Assembly: GCF_002078875.1 (NCBI RefSeq)
Contig: NC_034415.1
Location: 15,421,778 to 15,485,777, forward strand
Reading direction: 5' to 3'
Length of the DNA: 64,000 bases
Source of the DNA: Numida meleagris
Lineage: Eukaryota > Chordata > Aves > Galliformes > Numididae
A model generated the notes under the pieces. The model was not told the origin of the DNA. It ran no database searches and saw nothing but the letters and a program-made list of their open reading frames with translations. Shown piece after piece: positions 52,488 through 64,000 of the stretch; positions within the stretch are counted from its first letter, which is position 1, and every line of letters begins with the position of its first letter. The position numbers were made by a program, and so were the translations under genes.

Positions 52488-52961
52488 GTGCTGCTCCAAA
52501 AGTAATGCCTCCAGTTTTACTATGTTGGCCCACAATATCAGAGCTGAGTGTTGGTGGTATGGCCCATGTATGGTGTCTGATATGGAAGTGCATATGAAGC
52601 AAACGTGTGTCACTGAATTGCTCCGTATTGAAAAATGGCACCCACTGAAATTAATCGCCGCTTGCTGAATGTTTATGGGGACCAAACAGTGGATGTGAGT
52701 GCAGTGAGGTGGTGGTTGGTGTGTTTCAGCACTGGTGACAGTGACAGTGTGTCACCTCCACTACTGCAGACTTTTACAAATGTGGCATACAGCTCTTGTT
52801 CATAGTAGTGAAAATTCATAGCTAGTGGTGGTGACTATGTTGAAAAATAGTACTTTGTGGCTGAGAATTTGCACTACCAAATAGTGTTTTTGTGCTCTTT
52901 GTATCTGTTGTGGTTTCCCTGGAAATAAATAGGAGGCATTACTTTCAGAGTGACCTACGTA
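52488..52961 (+). mobile_element. Mariner-like (GalluHop-type) deletion derivative, both ends present
   Basis: The left end reads gctgctccaaaagtaatgcc and the right end reads ggaggcattactttcagagt then gacctacgta. The inner parts of the two ends are inverted repeats of each other (aagtaatgcctcc against ggaggcattactt). Between them the + strand keeps remnants of the N-terminal transposase domain: a tatggaagtgcatatgaagc block, then MAPTEINRRLLNVYG and VSAVRWWLVCFSTGDSD with decay. No catalytic core is present; at about 475 bases it is roughly a third of an autonomous mariner. It resembles the copy at 10.8 kb more than the one at 20.7 kb in its 3' half. Confidence 0.9.
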
Positions 52962-55900
52962 CTATCTCCAAAACTAAATTGAGTATAATCTCTACAAAAG
53001 TATGTGGAAGATGTGTGAAAGTTCTGTGTAAGTATTCTGTATCATAAAACCAGATTGGAGGCAGGGTTTTGTTTATCTTCTTGGTGTAGTGAACATTGTG
53101 GAAGACTAGATATTCCTCACTGTAGCTTGATACCCTGAGTATTTCTCCTTTTGAGATTACAGTGAACCCGTAGCAGTCTTAGCGCAGGAGTAAGTTTGAA
53201 TAACACATGAACTATAGTAACTCAGTTTCCATTTTTTGATTCTACTATTTTCTGCTAGTCAGTCTTACGAGTCTACTATTTTCCACAGTGGCTAGAGTTT
53301 CAAAACTTCTATCTGTTGCAGTAGCTTCTTTTTTTCCTGAGAGAAATCAAAATATTAATTGTGTTCTCCTGGACTCTTTAAGTAGATTTGAGGACTATTT
53401 TTCATCAATGACATACGGACCAGGGCATGGTCTATATTTGGATCTTTTGACTAAGGTACAATGTCTAATTTCAAAAATAATGGTACCGTAGATCTCATTT
53501 TACTGTTCTTCGATAATAATAAGATCTTTCTCTGCTTCCAGAATTTATACCCTGCTATTAAATAAGGAAAATCTTTTGTACAGTAGGTGTAAAATTACAT
53601 CACTCTCAAGACATTATTTAAAAAAGAAAAAAATCAGTTGTCCAATGCTTAGATTAAAAATTAGAAATGAGCTACACTTTAGAAGTATATTGCAAAATGA
53701 TGGTACCCACAAGCAAGTTTTCCACACCAACCTGCAGAAAACTAACTTTGTCTGGTGTCACAGACTTAGTTATGATCGATACTTTTGTGTTTTGAATATC
53801 AATTTCAAGAACAAGGTTTGTTGAAATAGCATTAAAAAAAGACTTGTAAATTCTGTTGAAGTAGATTATGGGAATTCTTGCCTTTGTTTTGGAACATAAA
53901 CAATCTCCAAGTACCATTTGTTTTGTAGCTATAGGTACATAGGCTGATATTCATGGAGGCAGAGGAATTTTTTTTTTTTGAGAATTGATAGATACCTTTA
54001 TAATTATACCCACCTGCATTGTATCAGCTCATGTTCTCTACCCCAAGAGCAGGAACCGATTTATTCAAGAAACAAGAGTATGTAGTGTGACCTCTGGATT
54101 GTGTCTGGAAGTGTGGATGAGACATGAGTGGGGAGGTCATGGCTGCCTGGTCAGGTCAGTGGGTGCCTGGTGAATCAAACACACACATGATTCACAAAAT
54201 CCCTAAACCTGATTACAGCTCTTTAAATTTATGTTCTGTAATTTGTATAAGTGTATAAAGCACAGCTTACTGTTTAAAAATACTGAACCAATTTTTATTG
54301 AGTATGCAGAAGAACATCTTATATGTGGGCTGAGTTATCAGTCTGTTCATAGTCTGCTTTTCTCATCTCATTTGCATGGCACTCCTCTGCAGAAATGAGT
54401 TACAACAGCTATCTGCTGTGCTCCTTTCCCGATTGTCACAAGAGGGACAGATTCTTAATTGTCATTAGATTATTTTAAGACTCAAAAATATTTCATTTAA
54501 AGCTTAAGCATTTTGTACGAGTATTTTGTAAAGTCTGGACACATGGAAAGTGTTTAATGTTAAAATATAAGACACTTGAGCCTCTTTCTTCAAACAACAT
54601 TTTGGCTTTCAAAAGGAAATAAATAATGAGATTCTTAGCACTTGGTTTTGAGTCTTCTCAGTGCTATTTATAAGCGGAGCGAGAGCAGCTATTGTTATCT
54701 TTATAAATATTTGGCACTGCGTGGCCTTGATACACAATTGTGTCCGTTCAAAGAATGTCTAGTGAACAAAGGAATGGGTCTCAGGGCATGAATGTTATCC
54801 TGAAGCAACTAAAAGATACAAGCCTTGTCACTTCTTGTCTCATTTTCATTAAGAAAATCATGTGGTTTAGCTTTAGGGGGGTAGTGGTGAATCAACCATG
54901 TGACTAAAGGCAGGTGGCCATCTTAAAGCAGCTCTTATCCCTACTAAAAATAAGAAAAGAGTGGGATGAGGGGTTTTCAACTCCGTAAAATGGTAGCTCA
55001 CTGGCCTGCCACGAGGTAAATATTTTTACAAACACATTATTAACTACAAGGGAAGCGTTTCCCTGAGAACACAGATAAAGGCGCTTGCTATGGGAGCTTT
55101 ATGGCCACTGCAGGCCCAACTGTCATTCCTTGGGTACTTCCTGTCAGTCTGACTAAACTCTGTCATCCTTCAACCCAGTTTAAATTAACAGGTAATTTGT
55201 AAATGTCACTTCAGGTTAGGCCGCTCATTTTGTTTCTACTCTACCAATGCAAAGTCTAGGACTAATTTTTCTTGTCTTCTTTTAATAGGATTTTCATTTA
55301 TAAATAGAATTATGTTCTGAAAATAAATTACAGTAAGTGATGCACAGAACTGGTAGCAGCAGCACTTTCATAGAATTTCAAGCACCTACATCAGAAGAGA
55401 TTAATAAAAACACTTCAAAGGCTAAATTCTATTTAAGCAGAAGACAGCTTTTGGTTAATATTTAATCTGAGTAACTGAGATCTTGGTTGAAAATATAATT
55501 TTTTAATATCTAAATTAATTTGCAAAACAAAACCATTAATTTTTCCTGAGAGCTTTCATAGTGCAAAAGTTTTGGTAATTTATTAAAAAAAAAAGTTAAA
55601 AATGTCTTTCTGTAGTAAAAGTCCCTATTTTAATATGGAATTTATTTCTAATTTATTTATATTCCATTCAAATATGTTATATTTGATCAGCAGTATTGCT
55701 TTAAGTCTCTACTTTTAAAACGAATGCTGATGTACTCTACCGAACAAGAAAAGGAATGAAATTTTTCATGAGACTTTTTATTTTTAAAAAGAGATTGCTT
55801 TTAGGTTCAATGTTAACAAATAAGCATCGCCTATTTCTTAAAAGATTGTATGCATCTGAAACAAGTACGATTTCACTGTAATACAGGCATTGTGAAAGGA

Positions 55901-58900
55901 GATGATGCAATACTTTGGTATGCTATTTTTCATTTACATTGTTTTTGAAGTGTTGTGGTTACAACGTTTGCTTTGATTGTTCGTCTTCTAGCAGTCTCAT
56001 ACCCAAGTGAGCAGGGAAAGCTGTTTGCACAGTGACACTATTGTGCCTCTTTTCTGCTTCCTGGTGCTAGGAAGCATCTTCTCTTCCCTGTGCTCCTCAA
56101 GGAAACTTTGCATCTTTCCAGCAGAGAGAAACAGTAGGTTCATGTTTGGAAAGAAACCTTAAAACCTTCTGGTCCATTTAAAAGATTTCTAGGCTTGGGC
56201 AGGGGCTTGACTCTCCCCGTGTAGCAGAAGCTGTTTTTTAAGCCGCTCTTTTGGCATCAGTAGTACACTAACTCAGCTGTGGGCAGTGCAGACCAAAATC
56301 CAGTTCTTTGATTTCATTAACCTCTCTCCATGTTCATTTTATGCTCTTTTGCTGTCCTCCCATTCGCTCTGTTACTGCATGCTCTCATTCCTGCTATCTT
56401 ATTTTTCCTCACATTCTTTCCTTGAAAAATGCTATCTGCATTTTTGTAACCCCTTTTCTTTTTATAAATTTATCTTTCCATAAGATCATTTTCCTTAAAA
56501 CAAAGTATTGGTGACAAGAGATCAAAACTTAAAGATGGGGAGTAAGAATTCAGGACATCCTAGGAACTGCTCATGTGTTTTAGTGACAGGTCACATGTTG
56601 TGGAATTTGGGGGAGGAAGGAATAAATAACATTGTAACAATTTGCAAATAATGCAAAATAAAAATTGCAGTCTAAACTGTTGCTGTGTTTCCCTGATGAG
56701 TGTTCTGGCAATTGCTAAAACTTCTTGGTTATTTTGGTGTGATGATTCCTCTACTTCCCATGTTTGCCAGGCTGTCCTGGTGATTGATGTGATTGCAGAG
56801 AAGTTGACAGAGGGCAGAGCCGGAGGATGGGTAGAACCAAAGGAGCCAATTCTCCTCCTTTGAGATCAAGCTTAGAAGATGTCCTACTTTGATTTGGTCC
56901 TCTTAAAACTTATCATGAAACACTATGCACAGTTTCTCCTTATTGCTGTCTTCATATGTCAAGAGCCAGCAGATTTTCGTGGGTGAATAAGTCTGTCCTG
57001 ATTAACTTTGAAAGCAGTTAAATGTGAAGCTGGTAAGGAGGAGAAAACTCTTCGTGCAGTTGCCTCTGATAATGTACATAATACAGCCACCATGCAGTGG
57101 CAGGTGACTGACAGGTGTTCTTTTTTCCTTTATGAAATTATTCCCTGCGTTGTGAAGTAGAAGCAGGGATTCTTCTCAGTGGCTGGGTAACCAGAAATTC
57201 AAGAACTATACAAAAAAGGTTTGGCACTGGGCCTCAGTGATGAGTGGTTGTATCGTCTGCTGCTCTGGTAATTAACATATAAGAGATACCTACATGGGAG
57301 ACTGCAATATAATACGACACACATTAACTATCAGTTAAAGAGTTGGATCCTATCAATTGTCTTCTGCGCAGTTATGCTTGCAGACTCCATTCAGACAGCA
57401 TTTTTATTGTTTAAAATCATGTATCTATACATAAACTTGTTAAAACTTTAAGCACAACAAAATTTGCTTATGATGTCACTGTAAAAACTACTTCAGGTGG
57501 TTTAAAAATGGTATTTTTAGTGACATAAGCAGTATCAGAAACCACTACAAAATGTTACTGAATGTCATGGTTTTATGATTTTCGGTTATTGGTATTCCAC
57601 ATCATAAGCAATTTTCATTGTGCGTTATTGCTGACTTACTGTCAGAAACATAATTTTTCTATGTAAATATTAAGCATTTTGTTAATAATTAATATTTAAG
57701 GTGTTTCTTTATTCTGAATGGCAAATCAGAAATTGGCAAGTCATGCAGGATGAGCCTGGAACTTGAAAAGAGACTTGTGATGTATTAAGTACTAGCTGAA
57801 GTTAGTCCCCACCAGGAATTCATTATAATTACTAGGAATGCATGTCTAGGTGGAATATTTTCTTGTACTTCAGTGGATTTTAGCTGTTACTGTGGCATCA
57901 GTCTAGTTTTCCAGATAACTTATAGTTTCACTAGATGATCAGCTCAGGTTTGTTACATTTTCCCTCTGTATAACATACAAAAGATTTTGTGATGAAACAG
58001 AAGTACGCTTGGGTCTGGTTTAAATGGTCTTAATGTGAATCATTATAAGGGAGTACGATGAAACTACAGAAACTGACCTTTATGTGAACCAACTCTGGTG
58101 TTCATGAAATTTGAACTAACTCTCAGTTCTAGGAAGACTGTGAAACAGCTAATACACTGAAATGCTGACAAAAAGGAATCCACTGTGATATAAATGCTTG
58201 TCTGCCTGTCTGACCGTCAAAATTAAAGCAGAGAAGTAGAAATTTATTGCCAACTGTCCCAGAGAAAAATATGTGAGATAGATGTGCACTGCTTTCTCCA
58301 GGATGACATCTGGAGGAGCACTTATTGTCTATCAAAGTTATTGGAAAAAGAACTGCTGTGTCAGTTGCCCTAATTCCACTTAAACACTTGGAGATTCTTT
58401 CAGCAATTAACTGTGTGGGACTTCGGATGATTCTTTGAGGTGTTTGGGTTCACTCTACTTCAGAAATTCAAAAAAAAGGAAAGTAAGATAGATTTCTCAT
58501 TTTTTTTTTCCCATTTTTCATCTTGTTTTTGTTTACTTGAGAAAGTCAGACAAGTGAGAAAACTCCATGGAGTTCTATCTTTGAGGCCGTTACAGAGTTC
58601 ATTGTTACAACAAAAAAACCTGGTATTTCTAAAAGTGCACCAATATTGAACCTTTGTTGTCCTTGATACTCCATTTTACAGGTAGGAGATTAAGCAAAAA
58701 TTCAGAAGATTATTATTTCACTAATTCAAGAATCTAGCTTTTTAAGCCTGAAATTTTCTTTCTGTTATAAATTCTCTAGGTAATACGTCTCTAATGCAGA
58801 TGTGGTTATTTCAAGGAATCACATCATACAACATCTGAAGCACACTTCAATACAGGAGTCATTCTGTTCTCAAGAAAACAGGCCAAGATTATCTCAAGTT

Positions 58901-61900
58901 TGATACGTAGTATGAGTGTGATTTGAAGCATTCAGTTCAGCAAATAGCTAACAGTTGAAACAGATGAGGGCAATCTTCCTCAAAGCTGTTGCATTAGACT
59001 GAGACAAGATGGCATTCACGTACAAATGAAAGTTTATCTTTGCAAGCAGGAATGCTATAGTTTGACTATTTTTCAATTAAAAGTTGGATTCCATAGTGCA
59101 CTGAATCTGTCACAGTGAAAAATGTAGGCTGATTGGTAATAATACTGCTCTATAATTATTACCATTATACAGTCCAGATGTCTCATGTGAGCATGATCCC
59201 CTGATTCTATTTGGTTTTGTACAGACTGTAGAAGAAGCAATTCCTGAGCTGTAAGGCCGATAAACTAAAGCGTAAGTCTCATGCAAGTAGATTCAGGAAG
59301 CTTTTCCATAGTGGTTATTGATGGTGTTGCTGAAAGCAATCTGTCATGCTGAGAGCTACGCCCTTTTAGCCTTACATTGCGTGCTTGTTTTCTCACTTTG
59401 ACATTTCAGGTGTTGAACAACTAAGAGTGGACTTTCTTGTTAAAGAAGATGATTTTTCAAAATTAAATTATCTTTTACAATATTTTCTTAAATTTATAGA
59501 GTTTAGTGAAAACAAATATGTTCTATACAAAATTGTTGAAATACATTGCTTTTTTGAAAATTGAGAATTTTCAAAACCCTCTTCAAAATATTCTTAATGC
59601 AATTTTACAGTGAAATACCTACTTTGAGGTGCCTGTGATACAAAGTTTAGCACATTTTTTTCCCCAGGGATTTATAATTGCGGATTGAAGAGGAATAGAA
59701 ATTGGCATAGACAGGTGTTCTCCCACAGCATCATCCCCCTTAGTGGACTTACGACAAGTGAATGCCTGTAACAGGAGGTAAAATTCAATTGTAAATGTTT
59801 CTTCTCCATCCAGATGACTCATAAAGGTGTAAAACATATATACCTTTGTCAGACCATCTGTCTGTCTGCTAGTGGCACACCAATTGACAATCTTGCTATA
59901 ATTGCCACAATCTAGACAGCAAGTATCGATTAGAAGACACTGTTTTCAGTTGCTAATTGTACTAATTAGATTGAAAATTTCCGTTTTGTTTCGGAAGATT
60001 TCTGAAAGTATTCAGCTTTTTGAAAGAATAAGATGAGGTCTATGCAGGAAAAAGTTTGTGTTGTGAGCGTGGGGCCCAGACTTCCTTGCTGCCCTTGCAG
60101 CCTATACAGATGCCAGCATGATTCCTTGCACTGGGTTTTTTGCTTCTGCTTAGGACTTCTTGGTTTGGAAACCTGTGAAGTTATGAGTACCTAACACAAG
60201 TTCCTTCTGCATATATGTTATGACAGAGCTTTTATTTTCAGGAGTTCATACTTTTCCAAGAGACTCTCCTTTAGTGTGCAGTGAGCTTGTGTTTAGAGCC
60301 ATGCAGTGATGAATGCTGTTTTCCATCGAATTATCTGCCTCATATGTCGCATAGGCTGCAACATCTGTAATGAAAATTCCTCTCAATAGTGGTAATTGAA
60401 CATTGTGCTGGAAAACTGGATACTTATGATGTCTGTTAAGCAGTAGAAATCTTTTTTAAAAGCAGGGCAAGTGAGGTCTACAGTGAATGCAAAAATCTCA
60501 CATTCCTCCTGCCCCAAGAGCTCCTGGGACAGGGAAGCCAGGAAGGAGCCAAGGGGAGACAGGCCTGCCATGGATGGCTTCCATCCTGAAATAGGCTGGG
60601 TTTTGCATGAGGTCCTTTATGATGTTTAACTGGCATTTCTGCTGAGAGGGACTTGTGTCTTTACAGGACACAGATTGGAAACTGGAGGACTGTTTCTGGG
60701 GAAACTCACAGAAGCCCGGGCCTGCTAATGGTGTGTGTGCACCTATGTGGGCAGGAAGGGAAGGGGAGATAATGGTGATCCTTGCCTATGGCAGATCTCC
60801 CATCCTGACGTACATGAAATCTCTGTGGGAGAGTGTGTTTATCTGTCATTACTTTGTGGCGTTCCCAGGAATGGAATAGCAGAGGTTGCAGGTAAAAATG
60901 CCAGTCAGCTCACGCATCTGTCAGTGAGGTGAGGAGCAGTGTGGGCCATGGCTGGGCAGAGGAGCAGCACTGGAACAGCTGAAAGATAGCATCCATTCCC
61001 CTGCCCTGATCCAGTCTGACCTAGGTCTTGCTACAACAGTAAGAACAAGGGATTGCAAACCATGAGCTGGAGGAGAAAGCAACCTACTGGCTCTGCATGG
61101 ACTCCTGAAGGAAAAGAGTGGAAGGTGTGAATTTACAGTAATCTGTTCTAACTTTAATAGGCGTTGTTAAACTGCAGCTTTGCAAGCAGAGAAATTATGT
61201 TTCTAATTTTAGCATCAGAAAATTTTGTATGATTATCTTTAGTTTCATTGTGATGGCTTGCATTTTTGCTGTAATTCCTATAAATTTAAACCCAACTGGT
61301 GTTGCCACTGGTAGCAACAGTACTACATTTGTGTCAGCTGACCCAAAATAATTGTATTTTCATTACCCCACAGAGGTATGCTCTGATTTAGTGAAGCGCT
61401 TGGTAACTACAACAGGTCAATAGAAAATAACTTGAACAAATACTGTGTTGCATAATGCTTAATAGTAAGGAGAAGCAGAGTTAGGCGTCTTAGAAGAGCC
61501 TGAGATGTCCAGGTATTTTTAACCTTATTAGCTCTGTGCCTCAGCTTCCCACTTGTAAATTAGTTTACAATTAAATTAATCAAGGGGATGTTCTGAAAAT
61601 AAATTCATTAATGTTTGTGAAATGTTCAGATAGCATACCATGGAGAGCAATAGAGTTAATGAAAATTTCTTGATCTGTAGCATGCAGTTTGACGAAAGTA
61701 TGCATTGAAAAAGTAGGACCCACAGTGAGGAGAAAAAAAAAATGAATACTTCTATTTCAAGAATATTTTGTCTTTGTAAGTCTGGACTGTATTAGCCATG
61801 CAGACAGCAATCCTAAGAAAGGAAAGAACAAGATAAAATGCTTGTCAGGGATCCCTCAATTGTTTTTCCTGAAGTGCTCTTAGTCTGTACTGGGACCTTA

Positions 61901-64000
61901 CACACTTTCTTTGTATCAAAAAATGTTTCAAATAGTGCCACCTTGGTGGCTATGGAGAAGAGTATTGAATCCAAGAGTCATCTTCTGTCCCTGGAGCAGA
62001 GACAGCACTATGAGTCTTCATCCTTTGCTGGTGGCATCTGGGAGGTGGAATGGGTAAGAGTACTTTTCAGGTGACAACATAGCTGATGTTTCTTAACAAA
62101 GCCTTGCATTCTCCCTGGATAAATGGGGGAAAGTGACTGGCACTTCATTGTCATTTTTATGCCAACTTAAAGTACTCTTTTTAAATGTCTCCTCTCAAGG
62201 TTTTGACCATGAGAACCTACTCTTAAAGATAATTAATAAAGCAAGGGCATAAGCTGTTAAAAAAGAAGCTATCCACCTGTTTGATCCAGGTAGATGCACT
62301 TAAATAGGCATGAGAGGAAGCATTTAACAAAACAAAATTTCATTTATATCCTTGTGTTCTTGTGTGGGTTTTAAATGAAATTAGGGAAGAAACGTATTGT
62401 ATTGTATTTCTCAGGTTTAACTGTGTTAAGACTATGCAGTTGCATTTTGGGTTTTGTATTGGATTTTTTTGATTTGTGTTATTTACTGTTATTAAAACAT
62501 CATATTTAAACTGATAATGAGATCAGATTGGGCTATTTAGTCTTCCTGTCACATAATAAAACACCCTAGAATTTTAGATGCTAAGACTGAAAATCCGGGT
62601 GATTTGTGAAGTGATGAAAAAGAGTCTTACCCCTCCAAAGTCTGTGCTGAATAAAAGCAGCTCAAAGGGATAATGTATGCAGAGAGTACAGCACAGCTGA
62701 GGAAGTGTTGGGCATAGGAGCCTGATATCCGTTGGCTTAAGGTCCACAGCTTTACACGTGGGAAGTGCTTATAGCTGGATTGGCTGGAGAAGCCCTAGGA
62801 GTGCACCCAGAGCAAGGTAAGGCTTGAGCTCACTGCACTGAACCTATTCTGGAACTACCTCTTGGGTGCTTCTCAGTAGGGTCTAGCTAGTCAGTGTATT
62901 CATAGCTGTAAGAAATTTGGTAACTTCACTGAAAACATGATCTGATTACATTTCACTGGTCATTTCAAGTGAATAGAATCCAATATCATGTACGGTATGA
63001 GAGCTGTCTGTGAAGCAGCTACTTGTGAGAAATATGTCATCTGCATAAGAAAACTACCACCGTTCAAGACTAAAATACCATACTGCATTAGTCAATTTGT
63101 TCCAGGAGCTTTTCTTTCTAATTTGTTGCTAGCCCATGTTCAGTAGATGCAAACTGCTGCCTAGCCTGGTCTCCTGAAGCACAAGTATGTAGCTGGAAAG
63201 AACAACTTGTATCAGCTGGGCAGATATAATTAAAGTTTCAGACTTACTTTATACCCAGGTGGAGACTTTGAAAGACTTAAGGGAATTTAGCGCTAATCCA
63301 AACCTAGTATCATCCAACTGACGGCATGATGGGCAGCACAGGACTGTAATTGGAAGGGCATTGGAGGGGGACTTTGAGAGATTACAGAAGAGAGAGAAGA
63401 GAGGATTAGACAAGCACAGGAATAAGTACAGCAACTTCAGAAAATTACCTAATGCAATGCAGTTCTTGTATCTTTATGATATTCAGGATTCTAGGCTTGT
63501 CAGAGAGTACAATGCTACGCACCTTTCAGTTCTGTTATACAAATCTGCATCTGAGAATGCAAACTGTCAAAGTCTTTACAAACTAAAGGAAGCAGCTTAG
63601 GAAGATGTAGGCTGTTCATCTGACAATGTCTCCTGTTAATCTTGCCATATATTAAATTGTCCCTCCTTATCTTCAGATCTACTAAAGCAAGAAAAATGAT
63701 CAAAACTCAGCATACTCTTCCTTACATCATGCAGTATATGACCTCACGTGTGGGGTTTGTGAGCTACCTCCACCCACAGATATTGCTTTATGTTCAGATA
63801 GCCTTTTTGAAGGGCTTTTCTGGGAAAGTTCCCATTCATTTGAATGGTATCTTCCAGTGCCTGCTAGTTCCTCTTTGTCGTGTCATACAATCATTTATTT
63901 CAACAAGTATTCAGGAGCTACAGTTAGGGATTAAAACAAGCTACAAGTACGTGCATCTTTTTTTGACTTTCTCTCCATCTTCTTTCCTAATGTTGCTTTC
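52962..64000. other. Non-coding stretch, no gene recognised
   Basis: Eleven kilobases without an identified element. AT-rich, repeat-poor DNA at about 54.2-55.9 kb is followed by a more mixed region. The interval 60.48-61.1 kb is GC-richer but has no motif. A 79-codon frame at 61838-62074 contains a possible exon (61875-62053), discussed as a low-confidence observation. A T-rich tract and short A runs near 58.5 and 61.7 kb are simple sequence. Confidence 0.5.

Noticed and set aside
55290..55333. Acceptor gtcttcttttaatag and donor gtaagt
   Set aside because: Stops in all three frames; no sign of a coding exon.
56130..56230. CR1-like words (ggaaagaaaccttaaaaccttctggtcca, then gggcagggg)
   Set aside because: It resembles a decayed minus-strand CR1 3' region, but no octamer tail and no ORF2 peptide can be read. 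Too weak to list.
1..64000. tRNA, rRNA, CRISPR, LTR retrovirus or bacterial-type genes
   Set aside because: No cloverleaf with an anticodon arm, no regularly spaced direct repeats, no paired LTRs and no long coding frames were seen on either strand.

Overview
This window looks like ordinary non-coding DNA from a bird nuclear genome, most likely a galliform (chicken-like). It is AT-rich, CpG-poor and has no long open reading frame. Its recognisable content is bird-typical: CR1 LINE fragments (3' ends carrying the repeated ATTCTGTG-type octamer and ORF2 peptides), short internally deleted mariner copies of the kind called GalluHop in chicken (family name from memory, not searched), and an old hAT/Charlie-like DNA transposon. 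The short ORFs that translate well are almost all pieces of these elements or chance. No bacterial-style gene, operon, CRISPR array, rRNA or tRNA was seen.

Layout. 1-9.2 kb: non-coding, with one CR1 3' end (1.4-1.7 kb) and a 93-codon minus-strand ORF at 8.13-8.41 kb that begins like a secreted protein. 9.2-11.1 kb: a repeat cluster in which a minus-strand hAT transposase relic is split by a minus-strand CR1 copy (six-base target duplication visible), followed by a mariner fragment. 14.5-16.2 kb: two degenerate CR1 pieces, one of them an internal ORF2 segment lacking the usual 3' end. 20.7-21.2 kb: second mariner copy. 25.0 kb and 45.1 kb: two short stretches with strong splice sites on the + strand, 48 and 66 bases long, each open in only one frame and phase-compatible with each other. 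They suggest the window lies inside a + strand gene with introns of 20 kb or more; I could not name the gene. 30.3-31.0 kb: a comparatively well-preserved CR1 3' end. 31-38.9 kb: long repeat-free AT-rich tract. 38.9-42 kb: an internally deleted CR1, an 11-bp tandem repeat and a pair of diverged direct repeats 2 kb apart. 51.4-51.6 kb: a TTTTG/TTTTA microsatellite containing a 90-base run of N. 52.5-53.0 kb: third mariner copy, the most complete end to end. 53-64 kb: no recognised element.

The window holds no convincing undescribed molecular system. The observations most worth checking are the paired candidate exons, the nested hAT/CR1 insertion, and the diverged repeat pair at 39.7 and 41.8 kb. 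All identities come from reading the sequence and recalled family motifs; no database search was run.
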